From assembly GCF_024713975.1 (NCBI RefSeq), contig NC_091096.1, positions 1,645,001 through 1,709,000 on the forward strand: a DNA stretch of 64,000 nucleotides, read 5' to 3'. A model generated the notes under the pieces. That model did not search any database. It had not been told where the DNA came from and was given only the letters and a program-made list of their open reading frames with translations. The DNA is from Paralichthys olivaceus. Its lineage: Eukaryota; Chordata; Actinopteri; Pleuronectiformes; Paralichthyidae. Shown one piece after another: positions 42,101 to 53,124 of the stretch (position 1 is the first letter of the stretch; each line of letters begins with the position of its first letter). The position numbers and the translations under genes are program-made.

Positions 42101-43589
42101 GAACCAAAATGTCGGGAGATGCCTGATGAAGTCTAACAGAATATTTATATTAATATTTATAGATGTGTGTTTTTCTTTCTCTCTGTATCTTTTCTCTTTG
42201 TCTGTTTCCAAATATCTGCCCAGTTCCACTTTAGCAAGATTTGTAGAGAAGTGGTTTCAGATGAGTTTGACCCGGATGTGAGAACTGAGCAGCATTAGAA
42301 CCACGAGAGTTTCAAAACTTTCTGTTTCACCATCTCAAGTTTTGTGATGAAGTGTGAGTGTGAGCGTCAGGGGTTTGATGTCGTGTGTAATAAACAGGAG
42401 AGTGGAAAACAACCCTCGCTGGTTTTTTTTTTTCTGGGGTCACACTTTGATATAGTTTGTGCTCAGAATGAAACAGAATCACAGTAAGTGAAGCTTTTGT
42501 TTTTCTTTCTTCAGCTTCTCAAACGTTTCATCTATTAACCCTTCGACTCCTGTTGCCTGACTCTTTGTTGTCTCTGTCACAGATAAATCACGTCGGCCCA
42601 GTTCCTCCGTCGTACTACGTGCGGGACCACGTGCAGGTGGACTACGAGCAGTGTTTGACCGTCAGTCGAGGATCGTCAGAGCAGCTGGATTATGAGATCT
42701 TGTTCCCGGGCTGCGTCCTCAGGTCAGTCGACAGACATCAGGGAGAAAAGACTTATTTAAGTTGTGCTGGTATCCTGGATTAGTTGATTGATGGAGACGT
42801 GAACAAACAAATTGTCTGGTTCAAGCTCTTTAACGTTATATATTACAAGCTAACACACAAATGACAAGTAGCCAATATGGCGGCTCATAGATGCAGCGAC
42901 CTTACGATCTCCAACAAGCATTATTATGGTAATTTACTATTTTACAATTTTACAACCGTCTCATTAATTATTGAATTCATTAATAAACTAAACTAAAGAG
43001 CATATGCAGTAATCAGTGTTCATTTATGCTATGGCTTTAAAAATATTATACATTTTTATATATAAGTTTATATATTTATATATTAAATGTATATGTTATC
43101 ATTAAAGTAGTATCTTGTCTTTCAACATGCTCATAATGGCAGATTTTAATGAGACGTTATTTTTCCCGTCAGGTGGCAGTTTTCCAGCGAGGGGGCGGAC
43201 ATCGGCTTTGGGGTGTTTCTCAAGGCTAAAAAGGGAGAATGGAGGAAAGCGGCTCAGATGCAGGAAGTCGTTCCCAGCCAACGCTACAATGCCCACTTGG
43301 TGCCCGAGGACGGATCTCTGACCTGTGAGCGCCCCGGGGTCTGTGAGTAACCACTTCAGCTAAGCAACACGCTGTAACATATTGAGCAACAGCGCCCTCC
43401 GCGTCCACACGTGGCGACTAACTCTGTTCTTCGTCCGCAGACGTTCTGAGATTTGACAACACCTACAGCATCTTCCAGAACAAAAGGATCAGCTTTACAG
43501 TCGAGCTCCTGCTGCCTGACCACTTACTGCCCCCGCAGGCCAACGGGGGCTCCGGCAAGAGAGCGCAAGCGGAGGACAAACTGTCGTAA
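32377..43589 (+). CDS. sec14l2: SEC14-like lipid-binding protein (SEC14L2/3/4 type, tocopherol-associated protein family)
   Basis: These cytosolic proteins bind hydrophobic ligands such as alpha-tocopherol, squalene and phosphoinositides, and move or present them. Exons: 32377-32430, 34184-34259, 37174-37217, 38069-38131, 38211-38399, 39048-39143, 39244-39304, 39390-39473, 39565-39671, 42583-42722, 43173-43342 and 43441-43589. GT-AG ends and phases agree throughout, giving 410 residues (human SEC14L2 403). Domain order is CRAL-TRIO N-terminal helices (about residues 19-58, [12 protein letters not shown]), the SEC14 lipid pocket (about 78-245, [26 protein letters not shown]), then a GOLD domain (about 255-385, [23 protein letters not shown]). 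The family is certain. The exact paralogue is inferred from its place beside rnf215; teleosts have several lineage-specific sec14l copies. AATAAA at 43761-43766 is the likely polyadenylation signal. Confidence 0.94.
32822..33251. mobile_element. MITE in intron 1 of the SEC14-like gene, with an embedded G homopolymer
   Basis: The left end AAGGTCCAGTGTGTAAGATT (from about 32824) and right end AATTCTACACACTGCACCTT (to about 33249) are inverted repeats with few mismatches. Inside are phrases such as 'tcctcatgatgttttcacta' and 'ggtcgccatgttttttacat' that I recognise from a widespread teleost non-autonomous element. A triplicated 'actttatattgaaat' unit is at about 32970-33008, and an uninterrupted G run is at 33138-33187. 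Confidence 0.75.
33138..33187. repeat. G homopolymer of about 50 bases
   Basis: An uninterrupted run of G extends from 33138 to 33187, preceded by ggaagga and followed by tgttcag. Related copies of this element, as I remember them, carry only a short mixed G/A tract here, so the run looks like a local expansion. Length is uncertain because assemblies handle such runs poorly. Confidence 0.85.
33554..33850. mobile_element. Partial MITE copy related to 14182-14678
   Basis: The phrase ATGACCAAAAGTATGTGGAC (33560-33579) matches the terminal repeat of the element at 14182-14678. No opposite terminus is visible, so the copy is truncated or its right end has decayed. Confidence 0.45.
35640..35830 (-). 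repeat. SINE-like dispersed repeat fragment
   Basis: The reverse complement contains 'ccggtggttcgatccccgac', resembling a tRNA B box plus flank as in fish tRNA/5S-derived elements. A related fragment in the other orientation lies at about 58655-58800 ('ggcggtttgatccccggtgt' followed by 'gggtaaagtgatttgagtgg'). Confidence 0.5.
36455..36660 (+). repeat. Dispersed repeat with 'ccgccgaggaggtttgtgtg' start
   Basis: The order 'ccgccgaggagg', 'gtcagcaggatta', 'aagtactcgacggatttcca', 'ggtggaaggatgagacacga' matches a high-copy element seen across teleosts. The end is not well defined here. Confidence 0.55.
39146..39187. repeat. CA microsatellite directly after a SEC14-like donor
   Basis: The donor of exon 39048-39143 reads gtacacac and runs straight into about 20 CA units, so the +3 onward positions of the splice site are part of the repeat. 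Confidence 0.9.
39672..42582 (+). other. Intron 9 of the SEC14-like gene
   Basis: This 2.9-kb intron has no supported exon. It contains the repeat at 40430-40805 that recurs inverted at 44420-44615, and a very AT-rich stretch at about 41730-42040. Confidence 0.55.
40430..40805 (-). repeat. Dispersed repeat, member 1 of an inverted pair
   Basis: Read on the minus strand, it contains 'aaaacgggaccagcagcgtt' and 'ggctctaaaactccggagt'. The same phrases occur on the plus strand at 44518-44558. The flanking 'aaaacgtagttgtgtggatg' resembles the end of a fish MITE family. Boundaries are approximate. Confidence 0.6.
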
Positions 43590-43769
43590 CTGAGAAGGCG
43601 ACTCGATGTGCCTCCTCCATGTTGTCAGATCAGTAATATTCAGCCACATGTAAGCACAGCCTGACGTACTTGATTTGCTGACACACAGTTCGGTCCAACA
43701 TGGCCTCAGACGACCGTGTGCACACTAACAGTGTTTAATCTGAACGTGTGATGAAACTTTAATAAACCT

Positions 43770-46700
43770 CCATGACCTCATTCAGAAAGTTCAGATCTCC
43801 ACCGATAAGCATTTATGAAACACACTGATGTCTGAACTATAAAAAACACACACACACTGATATATATATAAATATTGAATCAGGAATTTTTTACTCGCAT
43901 ATCTAACATAAGTATCAGCTCCTCAAAATCTCTATTGCTCAGGCTCTGAGACAGATTTTAGTTTAATATGTTTATTTTAGCCAATAGTTTGATTAACTTG
44001 AGCTTCAGAACTTCTCTACTCGGACTTGAATGCAGCAAAGATCCAGCGCACTGATTAGCTGACAGGAATATCTGGGCTCATACAGTTTGATAAGATCTCA
44101 AATGTAGAATCTGAATCGTGTTTTCAAAGCAATGTATTTTAAGTGGATTCTGTAATTAATTCATGCTTCATGCTTATATGTTGATTCTTTATTTATTTAT
44201 TTATGTTCAGGATTTCATTACAGATAAGCTGAAAGCCGGATCATCCACAGTTTGAGTCAGTTTCTAAAGTCCAGTATAAACCACACAGTATAATGTCAAT
44301 GACACAGCTAGCTAAGTAAAAAGATAAAAAGAAATTAGGCCTCGCGTCTTAATTTGGTTGTTTTCTTCATGTGGGTCATGTGGTCACGTGACAGGAGCCT
44401 GAAAAATCAGCAGAGGCGAAGTCTTGACAGAAAAGACCCGATCAGCAAGAGGTTGTGAGCGTCTACGTCTACGTTTCCGCTCATCCACTAAAACGCTGCA
44501 CCAGAGTTTTCAGATTAAAACGGGACCAGCAGCGTTAGTGGCTCTAAAACTCCAGAGTTGTGTGGACGTGTCTGTGTCAATGTCTTTTCAAACAAAGACA
44601 AAGACATTTTAAAATGCAATCACATACTTTCCTGTTCGGAACAACTATTAAATCCTGGTGTTGTGCAGCTTCACGATGACCTAACTCACCACAAGTAAAC
44701 AGAAACGATAACTGTTGAACTGACTTGGAAAAGAATCAAAGCACTTTGATAAATATGATTCATAACCCTTAACTTTAGGTTTAAGTGAACAACCAGAGGC
44801 GCACGTGATGTCAATACTTTTATGTTTGACATTTTCAAATCTGTTGGGGCAAAATAAACTTACTGTTTTTATTTTCAACAGCAAAGAAATATATGGTATT
44901 TTTATAGCTACTCTCAGAGATGCACTGAACTGAAGATGAAGATGTATGTGTGATGTCCGAGAGCCTCCGGAGTTTCTGCAGACTTTCTCTGGCTCGCCCC
45001 CCAAGTATAAAGTCTGCAGGAAGTGCGGGCCAGTGTGAGAACGCAGCAGGAGATCCTCTGTAGGATTCACCACGGGCGAGTGGGGGGGGGGGGGGGGGGG
45101 GGTCGATGACGCCTTTAACACGCAGCAGTCGCAACATTGAACAAAACTAAATACTATTAATATCTCTAGAAGAAAAAGCGAAGCCACTGACGAAGATGCC
45201 GAGAGGGTTTGTGGTGACTGTGGCCGACGGCTGTGTCAGTGTGCTTTAAACAAAATCACAGATCGTGCTGCCTCCGCCCGCTGCACCATCCCCCGCCCGA
45301 TCACTCTGAGCAGAGAATCTCCTGCTGTGTTGTGCATGTGTGAAAGAAAACCTCTGGAGAAAGTTCCTCAGGAGGTCGTGTCTGAAAGTGGCTTATGTTA
45401 TAGAAAGCAAGTGAAACTATGACCTTCAGAGACGGAGCCCCTCACCTTCACACATGCAGCATGTAGGTGGTGAATGTACAATATGAACTTCCATCAGAGA
45501 CTGCAGAAGATTAAAAGATACAGAAACAATCAGCTGTGTGTTCTCTTTTTCACAGTCCACCATCAATATTATGGACATTTCAAACTACTATTCACTGAAG
45601 TCATCAGAAGTTATTTATTTGACTTTAATTAATCTGTGAAATTCAAGATTTGAATATCAATTAATTGTTTTTGCAAAATGTCTTTTTCTCTCCATGAATT
45701 TAAGATTATTCATTGATGTTAATGTGATCACACCATATTCAAGCAGTGAGTAGATGTAAATAAAGAACTTCATGTTCACATATTTATTATTTATCATTAC
45801 ATACAAGGGGAAAACTGAATCACTGTTGAAAGGTTGTTGGGTTTAGAGCTGGGAGAGTTTGGAACAGCTCACAGATTAGATTGAACGTCACCATGTGTTT
45901 CTGCAGATTGTGTAGAGCGTTTGTTTACTCACTTACTCATTTACAGCAAGTTTCTGCTCATTCGGCTTGAGCTCAGTTTAACTGGCGTGTGTGAGCTGAA
46001 GGTTTGACTGCTCCTGTACCGGCTCTCGAGATTCACGGAGGCCTGGAATCAAACGCTGCCGCTCCTCCACAGTTTTTACTTGCTTGATCATAACTCCTCT
46101 AAGCTGGAGACATGTACATCTTGTATATACAGTGGTTTCTTGGATAACAGTTGAGCCGAGAAAGAGTTTTATATGCTCCTCTTGCGTTTATATGTGTTCA
46201 TGTAAAAAGAGGTTTCATTTAATTTGAAATTGAGGACACAGTATTATTCTTTGCCAACTTGCCAGGGTCATTGTTAGGGAGCAGCATCTGTAAACCGCCA
46301 GTAGGTGTCAGTGTCACTACAAGAGCATTTTACAACTACATTTCAAAGTCGCCACAAATAGAGCTTATGATGTCATTATACATTACCATTTGTTTCTTTA
46401 CCTGTGTGCATCATTAAGGCGGGAGGGAGAGAGAGAAAGAAAGACTGATAGAGAGAGAGAGAGAGAGTTTAATTTTTTTTTAAAAACAAATGAATATATT
46501 CAGTCTACAGAAACCATAGACTGTATATAAAGACAGAAACGCTGGAGTGTTTTTACTTTGAAAAGTGCACAGGCAATATTGCAATCAATTATATTTGTGA
46601 CATTTGTTTAACAGATAAGCATTGAAACTGTGTAGAAACTAACGGATCCACGGCCGTTCTGTGGCGCAACCACAGCCAGTGTGGCCCTGCCTGATAACAC

Positions 46701-47230
46701 CAGACGAACCAGGTCTGAATTTCCTCCTAGGCAGCAGGTCCCTGTGTGGGGGAGACCCTGTTGCTTATGTTATTGTAAGTCAACTAAAGTGTTGCACCAC
46801 TAGGTGGAGCTGCAGCCCTGTTATGTTAAGTGTTTGATTATTTTATTTGAAACGATTTATATGTTTTAAACTGTGAAGGGATTTATTGCTGAATGATTTT
46901 GTTGACATGCACTTTTTGTTTCTGGTTAAAAACGATGTGTGATGTGACACAGTAAAAGGTACTAGCTGCTAAGTTTTTAGCTTCGGCTTCAGTGAATGTG
47001 CTAGCTTAAAAATGATCTGAGTGCATGAAAGTGATACAGATTGCACTGTTAACCCTTAAAGATGCCGCATGTGCCATAAATAAAACCTGTCGCCACCATT
47101 TCCGGACTACTAAGTCTCCGTATCCGTTCCTTTGGAGCTCAACCGCCCGCACTGGACAGGCAATTTAACAAGCAACACAACGCAGAGCAACAGCGGGTCG
47201 TTGGAGGACATGAGAGTGGAATACATTATC
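43770..47230. other. Intergenic region without a supported gene
   Basis: Contents: the repeat at 44420-44615, a G homopolymer at about 45081-45102, a GA-rich tract at 46420-46470, a 'ccatagactgtatataaaga' repeat end at 46515-46534, and a stretch at about 46640-47160 that ends in AATAAA-containing, LTR-like sequence but has no paired copy. The minus-strand open frame at 44681-45187 is Pro-rich only because it crosses the G run, and shows no domain. Confidence 0.5.
44420..44615 (+). repeat. Dispersed repeat, member 2 of an inverted pair
   Basis: It has 'aaaacgggaccagcagcgtt' (44518-44537) and 'ggctctaaaactccagagtt' in the opposite orientation to the copy at 40430-40805. It lies downstream of the SEC14-like gene. 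Confidence 0.6.
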
Positions 47231-47284
47231 ATTTTATTCATGTTTTATTAAGAAGTATGATGTTATGCAGAGTGCACATTAACT

Positions 47285-48175
47285 TCAACGTCCAAGCTTT
47301 TTCCTCACAAATCTTTTAAACAGGTGCAGGTAATTGGCTTTCTCCTTGTCCACTTCTTCTGCGAGTCTGCCGCTAGCTTCTCTGTCTCTCTGGCTCTGCC
47401 TTCGAGCAAGGTCTTTCTGATGTATAGCATTCTGAAGTTCACTTTGTAGCCTCTTGTTCTCAGAAACCAGTTCTTGACTGTAACAAGTCAAATCAACCTG
47501 TTCTTCTTTGTCCTTTAGTTGTGAGACAGGAGCCTCTTGAGCGAGCTTCCTCTCACGTAAAGCTTCCTCAAGATCACCTTTTAACTTATTGTTCTCTAAA
47601 GCAAATTTGTGATTTTTCAGAGACAGACGGCGCAGTTTTTCTGAGTTCTCCTGCTGCTGGGAGATGGCAGCCTGATGAGCAAGGTCTCTCCCACGTAGAG
47701 CTTCCTCAAGTTTATCTTGTAGCTCCTTGTTCTTAGAAACCAGTTGGAGATTTTCATGAGGCAGATTGTAAGATTCAGTTTCTTTATACTGCATAAAGAC
47801 GGTAGTCTCTTCCGCAATCTGTAGAGCTTCCTCAAGTTCATCTTGTAGCCTCTTGTTTTCAGAAGCCAGTTGCTGATTCTCCTGAGTCAGCTGGTCCTGT
47901 TTTTCTGTTTCCTCAAGGTGCTGGGAGATGGCAGCCTGATGAGCGAGGTCTTTGTCACGTAGAGCTTCCTCGAGTTCATCTTGTAGCTCCTTCCTCTTAG
48001 AAACCAGACTGTGGTTTTCATGAGCCAGATTGTCAGATTCCGTTTGCTCACGCTTCATAGAGATGGTAGCCTCTTCATAAAGCTCTTCAGCTTCCTCAAG
48101 TTCAGCTTTTAGCCTCTTGTTTTTAGAAACCAGTTGGAGATTTTCATGAGTCATCATTTTCTGTGGAAACACCAT
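47285..48175 (-). CDS. Unrecognised coiled-coil protein built from 42/46-residue repeats
   Basis: A single uninterrupted frame of 296 residues. It is almost wholly heptad-like coiled coil, with about six diverged repeats starting near residues 10, 52, 98, 140, 186 and 231. Each opens with (H/Q)EN..L.S.NK.L and continues (D/A)(E/K)LEEAL. Unit lengths alternate 42, 46, 42, 46, and units 1+2 resemble units 3+4, which points to an 88-residue (264-bp) duplication. The C-terminus is basic (FVRKKLGR). Two AATAAA signals on the same strand lie 36-52 bp after the stop (47244-47249 and 47233-47238). The first Met has a poor context. A gtttccacag just inside the frame (48161-48170) could be a splice acceptor, which would make the true start Met7 or place an untranslated exon upstream. 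I do not recognise the family: it could be a lineage-specific gene, an expressed retrocopy, or the last exon of a larger gene. Confidence 0.55.
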   Translation of the reverse strand: MVFPQKMMTHENLQLVSKNKRLKAELEEAEELYEEATISMKREQTESDNLAHENHSLVSKRKELQDELEEALRDKDLAHQAAISQHLEETEKQDQLTQENQQLASENKRLQDELEEALQIAEETTVFMQYKETESYNLPHENLQLVSKNKELQDKLEEALRGRDLAHQAAISQQQENSEKLRRLSLKNHKFALENNKLKGDLEEALRERKLAQEAPVSQLKDKEEQVDLTCYSQELVSENKRLQSELQNAIHQKDLARRQSQRDREASGRLAEEVDKEKANYLHLFKRFVRKKLGR

Positions 48176-48249
48176 CTACTGTATGTTCTTCTTCTCCGCT
48201 CGGCTAAATTGATTAAATGAGCTTCACATGTAACAAAATCACATGTTAA

Positions 48250-48720
48250 AGGAGAAGTTTGTTTTTTTTCAACCTGGTCCTTATTTCCAGCATATGGTGT
48301 GTAGATCTACTCACCCATGAAGGTTTGGAGTAACTTGGAGTCCTTCGGACAATACAGCCTCTAGATAATCGCATTATCTGTCGCGAAACTCTTTATTTAC
48401 TATGAATCTCCAGCACTAGTCCGCTGTGGGTCTGGCCAGCATCGGAGCTAGCGTTAGCTTAGCGAACCGAGGGCGAGTTGTCTTCCTGTTTAATTAACAA
48501 ATCGGTTCCCTAAGCTAACGCTAGCTCCGAGGCTGCTCGTTAGCCCGCTGAAGTTAGCTAGCCTCTCTGCTTTAAAACAATCCTGTACCGTGAAGCACCT
48601 GATGAGTGTTCGGCCATGTTGCGCAGAACTATCAGCAGCAAACTCCGTGTAAACAAACACAGCTGATCGTCAGCTGAGCTGCTAAGCTAATGCACAAACT
48701 ATTTTCTTTCTAAACAACAA
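48250..48720. repeat. Repeat-like block with a 28-bp inverted repeat
   Basis: Arms at 48443-48470 and 48502-48529 (core GGAGCTAGCGTTAGCTTAG and its complement) match at 27 of 28 positions around a 31-bp loop. The surrounding wording ('caacctggtccttatttcca', 'gctagcgttagcttagcg') is of a kind repeated through teleost genomes. It lies just upstream of the coiled-coil ORF on its strand. Confidence 0.5.
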
Positions 48721-51342
48721 CTGGAAAGAAATAAAAATAAATATATATAAATTAAAATTGAAAATGTATCCTGTGAAGTTTCCTAAACAAACAAACAAAC
48801 AAATGGATTCATGTTTACACTCACCTCAACTCGCTGCCTGACAATCCTCTGACGAGTGTGATGGATGAAATGACCTTTAGCTGATAGAATGTTGGGCTGA
48901 TTCGTGCTAACATCTGTAAGGTGCTTTAAGGTTCATGCTCGGGGTTTAATCCTCGACATGAAGGTAAAACATGTTTGCGTCCATGAGCTACTCTTAACGG
49001 GGCTGACTGCAACTGCATCTGAATTAAAAGAGAGTTTTCCTGCTGAGGGCTAAGAGCATCGGATGCCACTTCTTTTTAAGCCTTATGAGACAAACTGTGA
49101 GGTATACAAATATAATCTAAGTTAGAAGTTGGCGTGAGTCCTCACCACTAACTTCAGAGCTAAAGGCTCAGACCCTTTAACGCACACACACACACACAAG
49201 GGCAACCGCAGCCTTGATTCATAAATATTTTATGTACAAAATATTGTTACAAGTATATTCAACATATGTCACATTAGAATAATGATAAGTACTTTACATA
49301 TGTTTGATCATTCTTCATATTTCACAGTACAGACATGAAAAAGATCACAATTCTAGTTAAGTGTGATTGTATACAATAAATACATGCTCTGCTCACAGGC
49401 ATTTTCCTTTTATATTCTTTTTTTTTTTTTACAAACTTACAGTGCAAGAGCTCATTGTCGCTGCAGCTGTGGCCACTGTGAAAAATCCCACTTATACTCA
49501 ACTGTGGACGTACGTTTTGTTTGTTTTAATACAACAGAAGACAACGCTCTAAAATAGTTTCCAAACTATCTTGTCTAAACCAAACTGATCCTTTTGAGTT
49601 CGGAGCCAAAGTGCAGCTAGTTTTTGGCAAACGTGCGGCAGAAAGCGGGACGTTCAGAGCGGCCACGTCTACGTCCGATCGACAACCCAGAGTTCATACA
49701 GAGAGCTCGTTGAACACTTGAGTTCCTTGGCACATGGTAAACAGAGACGAGTGTGGATCAGCTATACTTTAAACCTGCATGTGTTATAATCTTCCATCAG
49801 CTTGTGGTAGAAAATCAGTTACTCCGAATCATATGATCCGTACAGGGTGCGGCTGTGCATGCACGGCAAGGCTGTGGCATCGGAAACATTTATCTTAAAA
49901 CTGTAAAAAGGGGATAAACTTCAATCCTTAGAAGAACCATTCCAAGTCCTCCGTACTTTTGAACCGTTAAAAACAGGTGTCATCTTTTTGGTTTTCTATT
50001 CAGAGCAGGTCTACAGGTCAACAGTCTTCACAGTCACAGTTTAATTAATACCTGGTTAAAACAGAAGAGCTGAATTCAAAACCTCTGACGTGACATTTTT
50101 TTTCCCACAAGGCAGAGAAGCTGCACTTTGTTCGTCTTATACTTTTAACTACGATGCCGAGAAATTCTTTGTTTCAGGAAAAAAGTATTTTAACTTAAAA
50201 GTCTCTGTCGACGAACCCATTCATGCTTTAGATAGGAGTACAGTGAGCTAGCTGTGTTAGCCAGCTGGCTTCTTTTAAGGCTACGTAATTGTTAAGAACC
50301 AACTGCGCAATCCGACCTCAGCGTGTCATGTTTTCTTTCTTTTAGAGGTTTTATATTTTCACTCTGGGAAAAATATGACGAGCGTTTCATCGTTAAAAAG
50401 CAACGTTAGCAGCATCCTGACATCCGTCTGCAGTCAACCCTCCAGAAAAGCTCTGGATCGGCTGCTGTGTCCCGACCACCTCCATGAATCTGGTGCTACA
50501 GATGTCAGTTGCACTTCTCCTCTCATGAGCTGTTTTATTTTTATTTTGCAGTCCTGGTGCAGTTTTCCTTGGCTACCTGCTTAAAATGTTCGCTAAGTAT
50601 GACGTTCGTGTTACTGTGTTTTTTATTGGTTAGCTATTTGGTTGTATCAAATGACGTCTTTGGGGAAACAGTGGTAATTGTTAGCGGTCTAAATTTATTT
50701 AGTTATTTATTTATGCAAAACCATCACGAGCGAGCAATTCTGCTCCGTGTTCACGACTGCGGTTCCATGAGCACGGCCCTGAGACGAGAGTGAACCTCCG
50801 CTCGACAGTCGGCCGCTCGCCAAGTTGAATTTTGAGACTTTGTGGATCATATAAACAGCTGCTTGAATCTGGTGCTGATGTTTGAAGCACTTGTTCTATC
50901 ACCAACTGTTTTATTTCTTTACGATGTCTGACATCAGTTCGCTGGTTGACAGCAGGTATGTAATCATGTCAACAGTGACGCTGATGTCTCTTAAGATATT
51001 CATTAGGCCTCACACATTTCAATAATTATTCCTCCATTCAGTAAAATGTAAGATATGTTTGCTTCTTTTCATTCTGTCCGGTAGACAGACTTGAATAGTC
51101 CGTCATTAAAACGATCTCTGCCCTCCGAGCTGGTGATCTAAATCATTTTTCTTTTTCGAGAACATCTTTTGTTCACTTATATCTACCGCGTCCTTCTCCC
51201 CCATGTTGAATATTATCACTCAGACACTTTAACGGTCTGTGTTTGCTGAGGACGACAGAAATCTGTAAAAATAAAGCACCTGACTCTAAACCCAGATCTC
51301 GATTTATGATCCAGTTTCCAGCGTCGGTGTCAGTGCCTCTGC
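48721..51342. other. Interval between the coiled-coil ORF and UNC13
   Basis: No supported coding exon. The right-hand part is probably the 3' untranslated region of the UNC13 gene on the minus strand, since AATAAA signals on that strand occur at about 50910-50915 and about 50530-50536. The plus-strand open frames near 49363 and 50375-50793 have no recognisable domains. Confidence 0.5.
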
Positions 51343-53086
51343 TCATCTCCCCTCCTCCACTGGACGAATCTCAGATTTCAGCTTGACAAACTCCTTGGCC
51401 ACCTCATCAGCAGGTCGCTGGGACAGGATACGCATCACCGTCATGCCCGTCTCGTCCGTCTGGATGCGTGGCCCCAGGGGACACCAGCACACGCAGCTCT
51501 TGCGGTCCGCGACGTCACGCAGCTGCACCACGGCCATGCCGACGACCCGGTCCGCGCGGCCAAAGCAGTAATCCTTCACGGTCACCTGGAGCTCGTAGCA
51601 GTCTGGAGACTCCTTACCCAGGATGCTGTGGGGCAGAGGGACACATTGAAAATCAGCCTCCTACTTACAATTTTCAGGTGCACACGTCTGGATTTGAAAC
51701 TCACAACTGGAAAGCCTCGTTGAACTTCGCCGTCCAGCTGTTGTTCTTGGATTTCGTGGTGAACTTGCGTTTCTTGTCGGCCAGAAAGGGGCCGATCACG
51801 GAGACGTCGGCGAAAGGCCGGAACATCCCTGATGTCTGCCACTTCATGTCGTTTACAGCAATGACTGGATGGACAAAAGAGAGGGAACGAGAGACAGAGA
51901 TGCACGAGTTACATACTGTATGTTAAGATTCATATAAGATCATATTGTTATCCGTTTTATTTTCCTATGTTATATTGTATTTTGGTCATATTTTGACTGT
52001 TTTCAAAATTAACTTGCAAACGTCTGAGACGTACTTAAGATCCAAATATTCCATCACAGGAAATTTGATTTAATTTTGAAATTGAAGACATTTAAACTAA
52101 AATTAGGAACATTTCATAAAAAACAAATCTGAGTCAATTCCCATATTTAAAATTTAACCTTAGATTCTGTTCAACCTTGGTTGTAGAAAATCGATTGTGA
52201 ATTTTCTTTTTTCTTGTTGTGGATTTAGTTGCCGTCAGTTTTAAAACTCAAGCTACAGATGTAGTTCACTATAAAACATTTTTTTTAAAGTAGTTTCAGC
52301 TTTTAGATGATTTTCTAAGTGATGATGGGAAATGGTAACCTGTGCTTTGGTCAAGAGTTGAGAGTAACAGACAAAAACAAGTATGAATGATCCTTGAATT
52401 ATAATTAAATCAGATCTAAAGCCTGGTACAGTTTGTATTGAAGAGGTTTAATTTAAACATTATAACTGTATATTGAACAGACTGACGGTTGACTCACCTC
52501 TGACGTTGACCTTACGTTCTTTCCCGAGCATCATATCGATCTGGAGAACGGCCTCTCCGATCGGCTTCTCCACCCCTGAACCTGCACGGGTCAACACAAA
52601 TATTACATTAAACATTAAACACGTTTAGACTTTAATCTAATCGTGTCTGGTCTTGATCCTTTGGCTGCTGCAGGGATCTTCTTTCTTTACTTTACAACTC
52701 AGCTTCGGACAAAGACATTCACATTTCTATCAGTTCTGCAGAGGCTCATGAGGAAATTTCGTTTTAACTTTATTTAGTATTTGATAAAGTGATGATTTTT
52801 AATTCAAAGCATAATATAAAAGCCCAAGTATCACACAGGAAATGGGAATAAAAAGCATAATAGCTTTCATGGGCAAGGAAGAGAACCTCCACCACCTCCG
52901 ACATTTCCCTGTGGAACCTAAGGAACCACAAATATTAAGAGTGTTGTGAACTTACCCCGATCAGGTCGAATCTTTTCATTGCCGGTGATTCTGATGCCCA
53001 TCCCATCATGCACTGAGACAACAGGAAGAGAAATTTAGAAATATTTCATCAGTTTGAGACACACAGGGGACGTCTGACCACGATAT

Positions 53087-53124
<38 letters not shown>

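Noticed and set aside
44681..45187. 168-codon minus-strand frame with a Pro run
   Set aside because: The Pro run is the G homopolymer at 45081-45102; the rest has no domain or splice logic.
46640..47160. Possible solo LTR
   Set aside because: The right part resembles an LTR end with AATAAA, but no matching second copy, primer-binding site or clear TG...CA limits could be defined.
51468..51926. Plus-strand 152-codon frame
   Set aside because: It is the antisense shadow of the last two UNC13 exons, which encode the C2C domain.
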